This document shows positions 1 to 9,629 of a stretch of 64,000 bases of DNA, piece by piece; the first letter of the stretch is position 1; each line of letters opens with the position of its first letter. The stretch is taken from the NCBI GenBank assembly GCA_947561585.1, contig CANNZV010000513.1, forward strand, positions 733,212 through 797,211, in the 5' to 3' direction. Source of the stretch: Caprella mutica. Taxonomy: Eukaryota; Arthropoda; Malacostraca; Amphipoda; Caprellidae. Position numbers and translations under genes: made by a program. The notes beneath the pieces were generated by a model that made no database searches, was not told the origin of the DNA, and was given only the letters and a program-made list of their open reading frames with translations.

Positions 1-56
1 TGTACCCAGTCGAGAACTTATGATCGGCATAATCATAAGAAATAGGAAGTAGTGTA

Positions 57-1025
57 CAGTGTTTTTTTCTTTTTGCAAGACTTTGAGCCCCACTAGGAAT
101 ATTTGAAATAATAATTTAGAGGAAACGAATATATTTTCTTGAAGATAAGGCTTGGTACTTACATTTTATGTAATACAAACTTATTTTGAAACTCATTCAA
201 AATGAAGCCTATCTACAGAAGGTGTTGGAAGTGGCCGCCGGAATCCTGTAGTCAAAGTCTTGCACGCTTCAAGAAGCTCTTCGAGTCTTTGCCACCTTCT
301 CAATTGTTACTGCGTAATAATTTGCACCAAACAGCTTCACACACTAAATTCTATCATATCATGAATGGATGGAGGTTTTTCCGAATACAAAATATTTTGT
401 GTTGTAGCCCAGAAACGGAAATCAAGAGGATTGAGTTCTTACTGAGTGCTGACCAGAAAATCTGAGTGTCTCTTCTGGTAACTCGTCCTTGAAATTTTTC
501 TTCAAGAACTGCTTAGCCACTCTTGTACAATGAGATGGAGGACCATCTTGCCATGGATCCACCAGAGTCTGCACCATGTTGCAGTGGCTCAAAAAAGATT
601 GCCACACTTTGTCTTTCAGCAAAGCCATGTTATAGGAACCATTAACAGAGTCACAAGGGCCGTCGTCATCGATGAATGCTGGACTATAGAATTTTCCCTC
701 CACAATTGTCATTTCTATAATTTCTTTCACCAATATCATGTGGATTCTCATCGGCAAATTATGACGCAGCAATAATTGAGAGGGTGACGAAGAGCGTCTT
801 GAAGCGCGCAAGACTTTGACTACAAGATTCTGGCGACCATTTTCAACACCTTTTGTAGATAGCCTTTAGAAGTGTTTTCAATGAGTTTCAAATAAGTTTG
901 TATTACATGAAATGGAAGTACCATTCCACATCTTCAAGAAAATACATTTGTTTCTTCTAAATTCTTATTTCAAATATTCCTAGTGGGGGCCAAAGCCTTG
1001 CAAAAAAAAAAAAAAAAACACACTG
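57..1025 (-). mobile_element. Degenerate Tc1/mariner-type DNA transposon with long terminal inverted repeats
   Basis: The element begins CAGTGTTTTTTT and ends AAAACACACTG. It is flanked on both sides by TA (55-56 and 1026-1027), the target duplication expected of the Tc1/mariner superfamily. The terminal inverted repeats are about 270 bp and imperfect: 57 to about 330 matches the reverse complement of about 755-1025, including the shared block CACTAGGAATATTTGAAATAA. The 969-bp length and broken transposase frame make it non-autonomous. The boundaries and TA duplication are seen directly; the superfamily rests on the TA site, the CAGTG start and the transposase remnant. Confidence 0.85.
337..811 (-). 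pseudogene. Tc1/mariner transposase fragment (DDE domain), frameshifted
   Basis: On the minus strand an open frame at 811-422 contains WQDGPPSH at residues 87-94 of 129, followed by VAKQFLKKNF. This resembles the second catalytic block (QDGAPPH...V..FL...F) of IS630/Tc1/mariner transposases. After a frame change near position 435 the sequence reads LNPLDFRFW, the expected third-aspartate block (SPDLNPLDFxxWG), and runs to a stop at 337-339. The N-terminal DNA-binding region and the first catalytic aspartate region are absent or unrecognisable. The upstream part of the frame lies in the right terminal repeat, so its first methionine is not a real start. It is a relic and cannot be functional as it stands. 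Confidence 0.75.
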
Positions 1026-1120
1026 TATAGAAATTAATCAGGAATAATTTTTATGGTATATGTTTCATGCATCTCAGTTTAACTAAAGAAAATGAATCAT
1101 AGATTACAAATCTGAAAATT

Positions 1121-1330
1121 TACAATCGGCAGATCGTCTGTTATTGTCCATTACGGTAAATATTGATGGTATTTTATCGTAAAATATCATAATAAAGACA
1201 TTAGACTCAGGATTTTTGTAGGGAATGTCCGACGAAAGACGATAGACTGAAAGTGTTTTTAATTTATGATAAATTACTATTGTATATTTGTCTAATCATT
1301 CATTGTCGTAGATAGATGATCTTTTTATAT
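1121..1330 (+). repeat. Dispersed repeat family B, copy 1 (right end truncated)
   Basis: The copy begins TACAATCGGCAGATCGTCTG and contains the family landmarks TTACGGTAAATATTGATGG, GTCCGACGAAAGACGATAG and TTGTCGTAGATAGATGATC. It diverges after CTTTTTATA, where other copies continue into ATCGATTGTAATCACCGATAG. Related copies lie at 17172, 24096, 25262, 34571, 35846 and 44669. I see no protein coding capacity and no pol III boxes, so the class is unresolved (MITE-like). Confidence 0.7.
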
Positions 1331-2204
1331 ACTGCCGACTGGAAGCTGACCATATGGTTAAAATTTGTAAATAAAAATAATGAATTCACAGAATCGAAAG
1401 GCAGACATCTAGAATTAAAATACTTTAAATAGGAAGAAACTATAAAATTGATATCAAGAATTAAAACAATGTAACAAATATTTTGATTTGTTATATATAT
1501 AGATAATTTCCTTTACACTATTTGATACCTATGTACTATAAGCAACAGGTACTATCAGTGAAAAGAGTCTCCGCATGATTTCACAAATCACAGTTTTCTA
1601 ATTTTTCAAATTTGTCATCGTGTACTCAGACCAGTTTTTAAATATCTACAAACATTACAATTAGTAAAGTCTATTATTTAAAAGTGAAATTAGTAAACTG
1701 TCTAGAAATTATCACAGATACGCTTTTCTTCGACCGTACAAATATTTTTAAATTAATAAAATGCAGTTTTGTTGATAGTAGTTTTTCGATTGATTTTCTA
1801 ACACTCTAATAAAGAGATTCTGATGATATAATCATGATTTTTTTAAGAAAATGCTTCATAATACTTTATAAAATGGTTATTGTCAAGAATTACTTCTGAT
1901 ACTCCATCCCATGATGATTAATTCAGAAATTTTTTTAGAGTCTTAGAAAAAACACAATAAAAAATGACTATAAGTATCTACAAACCTACACCTAACAAAA
2001 CCTCTACAAATGAAAACTTGCTACTTAAATACACTGATTTAGATATCTATGTACATTTTCTTGTGCTGCCTATGTTCTTCATAGCTATGTGTTATATTTT
2101 CTACACTCAGTACCAATTAAAGGACTTCAATGGTTGTCATGGCAAGGCTATGTGTACTGTATGTACTTATTTGAAAAACCTACACCATAATCCTAGCAGT
2201 TACC
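1331..2204. other. AT-rich spacer with a dispersed repeat family E copy (1543-1743)
   Basis: No gene is visible. Positions 1543-1743 match 61925-62146 in the same orientation, sharing GGTACTATCAG, CACAGTTTTCTAA, GTGAAATT.GTAAACTGTCTAG and a block ending in GACTGTACAA-like sequence. A short open frame at 1964-2242 runs into the start of the 13-bp array and has no recognisable features. Confidence 0.5.
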
Positions 2205-4180
2205 GTGCTGGTGTAGAGTGCTGGTGTAGAGTGCTGGTGTAGAGTGCTGGTGTAGAGTGCTGGTGTAGAGTGCTGGTGTAGAGTGCTGGTGTAGGGTGTT
2301 GGTATGGAGTGCTGGTATAGAGTGCTGGTATAGAGTGCTGGTGTAGAGTGCTGGTGTAGAGTGCTGGTGTAGAGTGCTGGTGTAGAGTGCTGGTATAGAG
2401 TGCTGGTATAGAGTGCTGGTGTAGAGTGCTGGTGTAGAGTGCTGGTGTAGAGTGCTGGTGAAGAGTGCTGGTATAGAGTGCTGGTATAGAGTGCTGGTGT
2501 AGAGTGCTGGTGTAGAGTGCTGGTATAGAGTGCTGGTATAGAGTGCTGGTGTAGAGTGCTGGTGTAGAGTGCTGGTGTAGGGTGTTAGTATGGAGTGCTG
2601 GTATAGGGGGCTGGTATAGAGTGCTGGTGAAGAGTGCTGGTATAGAGTGCTGGTATAGGGGGCTGGTATAGAGTGCTGGTGAAGAGTGCTGGTATAGAGT
2701 GCTGGTATAGGGGGCTGGTGTAGAGTGCTGGTGTAGAGTGCTGGTATAGAGTGCTGGTGTAGAGTGCTGGTGTAGAGTGCTGGTGTAGAGTGCTGGTGTA
2801 GAGTGCTGGTATAGAGTGCTGGTATAGAGTGCTGGTGTAGAGTGCTGGTGTAGAGTGCTGGTGTAGAGTGCTGGTGTAGAGTGCTGGTATAGGGGGCTGG
2901 TATAGAGTGCTGGTATAGAGTGCTGGTGTAGAGTGCTGGTATAGAGTGCTGGTGTAGAGTGCTGGTATAGGGGGCTGGTATAGAGTGCTGGTATAGAGTG
3001 CTGGTGTAGAGTGCTGGTATAGAGTGCTGGTGAAGAGTGCTGGTGTAGAGTGCTGGTGTAGAGTGCTGGTGTAGAGTGCTGGTGTAGAGTGCTGGTATAG
3101 AATGCTGGTGTAGAGTGCTGGTATAGAGTGCTGGTGTAGAGTGCTGGTATAGAGTGCTGGTATAGAGTGCTGGTGTAGAGTGCTGGTGTAGAGTGCTGGT
3201 GTAGAGTGCTGGTGTAGAGTGCTGGTGTAGAGTGCTGGTGTAGAGTGCTGGTATAGAGTGCTGGTGTAGAGTGCTGGTGTAGAGTGCTGGTGTAGAGTGC
3301 TGGTATAGAATGCTGGTGTAGAGTGCTGGTGAAGAGTGCTGGTATAGAGTGCTGGTGTAGAGTGCTGGTGTAGAGTGCTGGTGTAGAGTGCTGGTATAGA
3401 ATGCTGGTGTAGAGTGCTGGTGAAGAGTGCTGGTATAGAGTGCTGGTGTAGAGTGCTGGTATAGAGTGCTGGTGTAGAGTGCTGGTGTAGAGTGCTGGTA
3501 TAGAGTGCTGGTGTAGAGTGCTGGTGTAGAGTGCTGGTGTAGAGTGCTGGTATAGAGTGCTGGTGTAGAGTGCTGGTGTAGAGTGCTGGTGTAGAGTGCT
3601 GGTATAGAATGCTGGTGTAGAGTGCTGGTGAAGAGTGCTGGTATAGAGTGCTGGTGTAGAGTGCTGGTATAGAGTGCTGGTGTAGAGTGCTGGTGTAGAG
3701 TGCTGGTATAGGGGGCTGGTATAGAGTGCTGGTATAGAGTGCTGGTGTAGAGTGCTGGTATAGAGTGCTGGTATAGAGTGCTGGTGAAGAGTGCTGGTAT
3801 AGAGTGCTGGTGTAGAGTGCTGGTATAGAGTGCTGGTGTAGAGTGCTGGTGTAGAGTGCTGGTGTAGAGTGCTGGTGTAGAGTGCTGGTATAGGGGGCTG
3901 GTATAGAGTGCTGGTATAGAGTGCTGGTGTAGAGTGCTGGTGTAGAGTGCTGGTATAGGGGGCTGGTATAGAGTGCTGGTATAGAGTGCTGGTGTAGAGT
4001 GCTGGTGTAGAGTGCTGGTGTAGAGTGCTGGTATAGGGGGCTGGTATAGAGTGCTGGTATAGAGTGCTGGTATAGAGTGCTGGTATAGAGTGCTGGTGTA
4101 GAGTGCTGGTATAGAGTGCTGGTGTAGAGTGCTGGTATAGAGTGCTGGTATAGAGTGCTGGTATAGAGTGCTGGTATAGA
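2205..4180. repeat. 13-bp minisatellite array, about 152 copies
   Basis: The unit is GTGCTGGTGTAGA, with common variants GTGCTGGTATAGA and GTGCTGGTGAAGA and a GGGCTGGTATAGG form. The array is uninterrupted for 1,976 bp. Because 13 is not a multiple of three and the unit lacks stops on the minus strand, minus frames stay open for 500-680 codons and give a 13-residue periodic protein. That is an arithmetic consequence and not evidence of coding. Confidence 0.97.
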
Positions 4181-4363
4181 TATACGGATAAACATGTATA
4201 TATATGTATAATTTATTGGGGAAGTAAAGAAAATTTAGTAACATAAATTATATAGGATAATATTATTCGCCTTTTCTTGACATGAAAAATACATTCAATA
4301 GAATGAAATAAATATGAGAATAATAGATATCTTTTATTTATTATAATCATGAAAATCGTAACA

Positions 4364-4512
4364 GAGTAAGATCTGAATTATCGAACTATTCCATATTTTC
4401 GATCATTAAAGAAAAATTAGATAATAATTAAATTAAAGAGTTACACTGCTAAGATACCATTTTCTCTCCTTTGATCGAAAACGTGGAACTGGTCATTAAC
4501 TCGGAACTTACT
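4364..4512. mobile_element. Family A MITE (hairpin), copy 1
   Basis: The left end reads GAGTAAGATCTGAATTATCG and the right end AACTCGGAACTTACT. The arms contain TATTTTCGATCATTAAAGAAA and its near complement TTTGATCGAAAACGTGGAAC. This matches the family A structure seen about 24 times in the window. Confidence 0.75.
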
Positions 4513-4664
4513 TTGTTCATTATCACTGTTTTTTCTAAGAAGGATATTATTATCCTAATCCTTAGAGTGATAGCTGCTGATCCTTACTGGAAATCTCATA
4601 CAAAGTACCTAAGTTGATCTTCTTTTCCTAGAAAGATCTTGAGGTAAGTACGATCATAAGATTT

Positions 4665-5080
4665 GATCTATGATTGCTAGGATCTATGATTGCTAAGATC
4701 TAAGATCGCTAGGATCTAAGATCGCTAGGATCTATGATCGCTAAGATCTATCATCGCTAGGATCTATGATTGCTAAGATCTATGGTCGCTAGGATCTATG
4801 ATCGCTAAGATCTATCATCGCTAGGATCTATGATCGCTAAGATCTATCATCGCTAGGATCTATGATCGCTAAGATCTATCATCGCTAGGATCTATGATAG
4901 CTAAGATCTATGATCGCTAGGATCTATGATCGCTAAGATCTATGGTCGCTAGGATCTATGATCGCTAAGATCTATGATCGCTAAGATCTATGATCGCTAA
5001 GATCTATGATCGCTAAGATCTATGATCGCTAAGATCTATGATCGCTAAGATCTATCATCGCTAGGATCTATGATAGCTAA
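4665..5080. repeat. 16-bp tandem repeat, about 26 copies
   Basis: The unit is GATCTATGATCGCTAA, with AAGATC/AGGATC and TATCATC/TATGGTC variants. Every unit carries GATC, most carry two, and AGATCT palindromes form at many unit junctions. Two-unit alternation (CTAA/CTAG) is visible over much of the array. Confidence 0.95.
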
Positions 5081-5672
5081 GATCATCTCAGAAGCAGGCA
5101 AGGTCAGTAAAATGAACAGTCTGCATGCAATAAAATGAATTAATTGAATATGTCACTTTAACAATTTCTTTTTAATACCTTCTGGAACTAAAAATAATTA
5201 CATGATGCTAATTACAATTTATAGATAATGATTAGTCTTGGTGTGTGAGTTACTTAAAAGATTAAACTATTGAGTAAATAAATTTTTCCAGTAATTTAAA
5301 TAATTTTTAGTGTACTTTCCTTTAAGTTGGGATACTATTAGTGTAGTTTCTTTTAAATTTAGATAATATTAATGAAATTTTCTTAAATTTTTATTAATTT
5401 TCGTGCACTTTTTTCATAACGTACATAATTATAGTGCACTTTTACTTTCATTTTCTCTCGTTAATTGTTCTCTGAGTGTGAGACATGAATTCCATGTGAA
5501 CATTGAAGTGTGAATCAAACCGTACGGGAAGTCATAACTTCGGTAAATTCCTTCCCTAAAAAAATGCATTAGAACCGTCTGAAAAATCTCACAAAGTTCA
5601 GGAACTAAAAGTACCGATGAGGAATTTCTCCTGATGATGAAGAGGTGAATTGGGGGAAAATTCTCCCTCTTG
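5081..5672. other. AT-rich spacer, no supported gene
   Basis: This stretch holds A/T-rich sequence with a loose repeated phrase around 5290-5420 (variants of TTAGTGTA/CTTTTACTTT). Minus-strand open frames that cover its right part are extensions of the stop-free 30-bp array and show no independent coding support. Confidence 0.4.
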
Positions 5673-6150
5673 TGGTGAATACTTCCCCCCTTGAAAGGTG
5701 AATGAGGTGATACTCCCCCTTGAAAGGTGAATGAGGTGAATACTTTCCCCTGAAAGGTGAATGAGGTGAATACTCCCCCCTGAAAGGTGAATGAGGTGAA
5801 TACTCCCCCCTGAAAGGTGAATGAGGTGAATACTACCCCCTGAAAGGTGAATGAGGTCAATACTCCCCCCTGAAAGGTGAATGAGGTGAATACTTCCCCC
5901 TGAAAGGTGAATGAGGTCAATACTCCCCCCTGAAAGGTGAATGAGGTCAATACTCCCCCCTGAAAGGTGAATGAGGTGAATACTTCCCCCTGAAAGGTGA
6001 ATGAGGTCAATACTCCCCCCTGAAAGGTGAATGAGGTCAATACTTCCCCCTGAAAGGTGAATGAGGTCAATACTTCCCCCTGAAAGGTGAATGAGGTGAA
6101 TACTTCCCCCTGAAAGGTGAATCAGGTGAATACTTCCCCCTGAAAGGTGA
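5673..6150. repeat. 30-bp minisatellite array, about 16 copies
   Basis: The unit contains TGAAAGGTGAATGAGGT followed by a GAATACT plus C-rich tract. Variants differ at GTGAAT/GTCAAT and in the C tract (CTCCCCCC, CTTCCCCC, CTACCCCC). The unit is a multiple of three, and two minus-strand frames are open (10-residue repeats of the SFTFQGGVLT and IHLSGGSIHL types). Simultaneous openness in two frames with no flanking domain argues against a protein gene. Confidence 0.95.
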
Positions 6151-6513
6151 ATCGAAGTTATAGTCTTTTTTCGGAAACTATTCAACTATTCTTTCTATCA
6201 TTTTACAAAAATTGTAAACATTGAGTATATGAAATGCTTATATGTTGCATTTTGAATATCAATTTTAAAATGTGAGTTTGCATTGGAGTCAAAATCCTAA
6301 TATCGAAATGATCAAAAGTTCAGATTTTATTTCAATTTCAAAATTTGCTGTGAAAATAAATTAGGAGAAATATGAATCCATATTACAATATTTAGGCAGT
6401 ATTAGGGTTGGCCTATAGTATTTCACTGCCCTGTTGAATGTTAACTAGTTATTACTGTTAACTTGGTGAAATTATTGTATGTAGAATAAACCATTATTTC
6501 TAAAGTACGCAGG
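6151..6513. other. AT-rich spacer, nothing recognised
   Basis: No open frame of note, RNA gene or repeat family was recognised between the 30-bp array and the next family A copy. Confidence 0.4.
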
Positions 6514-6734
6514 TAGGTAAGTTACGGGTTATTGGACAGTTCCACAATTTCGATCATACAAAGCATTTTAACTCTTTATTTTAATTGGTATTCATAATAT
6601 ATTTTAGAGTTTATTAATATCCTCGTTACGAAAATTCGTCTAGGAAACATCTGGCAACTCTCAGTCTAATTTGAGGTGCCATGTGATGCTTTTTCTTCAT
6701 ACGATCGAAAATGTGGAACCGTCTGGTAACTCGT
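6514..6734. mobile_element. Family A MITE, copy 2
   Basis: The left end is TAGGTAAGTTACGGGTTATTGG with CACAATTTCGATCATACAA. The right end is CATACGATCGAAAATGTGG followed by GGTAACTCGTCACTTGCCTA. The two arms are inverted copies separated by about 110 bp of divergent filler. Confidence 0.8.
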
Positions 6735-6867
6735 CACTTGCCTAATAAATAATTATGAACATAGTATTATTTGCTACCAATGATGTTTATTATTATAGAG
6801 TTTGTAGAGTTTATGCTTCAATATTTTATATTGTCTGTGCTGGCAAATGTCAACAGGATTATGAGGT

Positions 6868-6932
6868 TTAAATGGATTAAATAGATTATATGGATTAAAT
6901 GGATTAAATAGATTATATGGATTAAATGGATA
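6868..6932. repeat. Short tandem repeat GGATTAAAT/AGATTATAT
   Basis: Alternating GGATTAAAT and AGATTATAT blocks repeat about seven times over 65 bp. Confidence 0.7.
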
Positions 6933-7526
6933 CGGGAATGTTGAAATATTTATTCATTCGATATTTAATTCAATGATAGCGAATAAATTAATTCGATTTA
7001 TTTTGAAATTTGATTCATTGATTTGTATTTAGAATTGAATATAAATTTGTTATATTTAAACATAATGTATTATTATAGAGTCAAAAGTTTAATTTTGTAT
7101 TTGAGTTTGATTTTGAATATGATACAATTTTCGGTATAAAATAAATTTTGATTTAGTTCATAAATATTAGTTAAATTCTAAATAAGATTCCATTTTTAGT
7201 TTTGCAATTGAAAAGTTAGTTAACTAAAACAAATTTTAGCATTCGCTTGAGGAACACATTAAATTGATCTAATTATCTAAGTTTCACGAAAAATTGTAAA
7301 TATTTTCTATTCAACATTTTAATTATTATAAAGCACTATATATTACATTATCTTTAATTGTATTAATATACATTAAGTTGAACTATATCGATATATATCT
7401 AAATGTTGTACTTTATGTTATAGAAATTATTAACAATAAATCAGGTGGTAGAATATAACAGTTCCCCATTGAAATATATCTAGTTTTCTATGATAACATG
7501 TACTACGGTAGAACATACAATTGAAC

Positions 7527-7677
7527 TAGGGTAAGTTACGAGTAATGGAATCGTTCTACATTATCGATCATATAAGAAAAAGTATATAATAACAATTAGA
7601 CATTTATATTAACTTTCACTTAAATCATTATATTCATTTTTCATATACATTATCAATAAGACCATAACTCGTAACTT
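7527..7677. mobile_element. Family A MITE, copy 3
   Basis: The left end is TAGGGTAAGTTACGAGTAATGG with TTATCGATCATATAAGAAAA. The right end is ACCATAACTCGTAACTT. It lies 20 bp from copy 4, so two family members are adjacent. Confidence 0.75.
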
Positions 7678-7697
7678 CATTAATCTGAATGAGTACA

Positions 7698-7865
7698 TAG
7701 GGTAAGTTCTTAATTATCGATCAGTACTACATCTTCGATCATATAAGAAAAAACAATATAGAAATTGTTATTATTAGATAGCACTGTCTAATAATAACAA
7801 CTTTTATATATTTTTCTTACATGACCGAAGATGTAGTACTGACCGATAATTCGTAGCTTACCCTA
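7698..7865. mobile_element. Family A MITE, copy 4 (near-perfect hairpin)
   Basis: This is one of the best-preserved copies. TAGGGTAAGTTCTTAATTATCG at the left is mirrored by CGATAATTCGTAGCTTACCCTA at the right, and the central AACAATATAGAAATTGTTATTATTAGA also pairs with the right arm. The whole 168 bp can fold into one long hairpin with a loop near 7780. TA is present at both edges. Confidence 0.88.
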
Positions 7866-8739
7866 TACCCATGTTATCACTATATTAGGATATCTTTTTA
7901 AAGTTTACTATGTTCTTCTCATTGTGACTTTACTAACCCAAACAATGGGAAGGATATTTATTATATTAGTTTATAATTAATTGCACGACAGCATCTGTGA
8001 TTATTAGCTAGAGAAGAAGCAGTATATGATTTCTAGCATCAAAAAACCTACATCAGGGAGTTAGACTCTTTCACAGTGCACAGTTCAGGGCTATGTTCTA
8101 CAGTGTACATCATCAAGAAAGATGTCATTTTACCCGAAATGATCTTTTTCCTCCGCTAAAACCTGAGTAGGATTAGCTACTCAAATAGGATAATTAGGAC
8201 TTGATTTAACTCCTTAACGAGTCCTGTGAATTACTACAACATTACTAATTATGTCATTTCTTCTCAAGAAATTGCACTAACTTTTTAACAGGGGTATGGC
8301 ATTTACCAACAGTTTTTGCTATTAATGATGAAGTACAGAAGAAGACAATTAAGAATTAACAAATAAAGAGATGTTTAAATATGTAAAATTCTAGAAATTC
8401 ATTTCAAATTTTATAAGTCATATTTTTCTTTATTTATATTTTTTCTGTTTAATTATTTAACAAATTAATGACATTTTGTTCACCGATTTTATAAATTTTT
8501 CAATTTTCAGAGTTTTATTATAGATTCAATCTAGGTAATGGAATTAAAATGCAATAGGCTTTATTTCTTGAATAAATTCATTTCAATATAAAACAAATAC
8601 CTTTATATAATACAAATATAGCAATACAATAATATTGTAGTAGAGGAATGTAATAGATTCATCTTTTTGCTGTTCCAATTAATAAATTCATTCTAAAATA
8701 TCATCACTCCTCATATCATTCATAGCTAACATAGTAACA
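7866..8739. other. Spacer, no supported gene
   Basis: Mostly AT-rich sequence. The part around 7920-8330 is somewhat less AT-rich but has no long open frame. I recognise no RNA gene or repeat family. Confidence 0.4.
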
Positions 8740-9110
8740 CCATCTGCCAACTGAATGTTGCTCCTCTCCGCGTCGTACATCAGCTCCTCCCTCAATCTCC
8801 TCAATTAGATTCCATCATCACAACTGCAGGTCCCTGAGGAAATACTTAGAATAAAATACTTAATTCGTCTCTTGTAGGAAGTTAATCCCCAGAAAGGGTT
8901 ATACGAAGCAGTCCCCAATCCGATTAGAGGCCCAGCAAACCGGGCCACGGCTTAGCATTATGCCATCCAGGGCCACAATGAGAGCCTGTTTAATTATCTT
9001 GGCTTGAAGTCACAGAACATGCAACTTCTGATCTCGCTAAAGACTCACTAATCCCTAGAATCACTTGCTCACTAAATGGCATAGGGGGGGGGGGGGTGGT
9101 AGTTGTTTTA
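8740..9110. other. GC-richer island, unassigned (possible regulatory or exonic DNA)
   Basis: Within strongly AT-rich surroundings, 8755-9070 contains many C/G-rich words (CTCCGCGTCGTAC, GGCCCAGCAAACCGGGCCACGG) and ends in a run of 13 G at 9084-9096. There is no sustained open frame with recognisable motifs. A conserved non-coding element, a decayed mobile element or an exon fragment are all possible. Confidence 0.3.
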
Positions 9111-9629
9111 AATCTGTGATCAGGTTCTAGTAAAGTTAGAGGTAGGTCACTTGAATGTCAAGCGAGAGAAGTTCATTGATTCCAATAATTGAATTGATAA
9201 GGATTATCTAAAGAGCTTAATTCACCATTTTCTTCCTTATATTGACGTAAAGTTTGAATATTTGATTAGTTTTATAATTAGCTACTTTTATCATGTCAAA
9301 TCTCTGTAAGATTTCACTTTGAAACTCCCTAATATTTCTTTTAAAAGTGTAGCTTTTTTCCCTTTTCTTTTGAAGTCATCAGTAGCAAGGTGTGCAACTG
9401 CAGATATATTCACTCCCTCGTCTATGATGACTCTCTTCTCAAGCCGTCATTTGAGTTCTAAATCCCAAGATCAGTTGAGACGAACTGCAATTAGATCGCA
9501 ACTTGTGATATTCCGCCTCATGATCCACTGATCTTCAGAGACCAAAGCGTCCTCAGTCCGATGAGGGATGGTGCGAACTTGGAGAGATCTCTATTAGTCA
9601 CCTAGATGAGGACATGGCCTGAACCTATG
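9111..9629. other. Spacer with a short unrecognised open frame (9319-9531, +)
   Basis: A 70-codon plus-strand frame is present with no recognisable domain or start context. It ends about 100 bp before the 25-bp array. I do not consider it a supported gene. Confidence 0.3.

Noticed and set aside
2193..4244. Minus-strand frames of 536 and 683 codons with a TSTLHQHS-type repeat
   Set aside because: They follow from a stop-free 13-bp unit: two overlapping frames encode the same periodic peptide, and the ends simply run to the first stop outside the array.
5429..6185. Ten-residue-repeat protein on the minus strand across the 30-bp array
   Set aside because: Two frames are open simultaneously with different peptides, and the non-repeat tail has no recognisable features.
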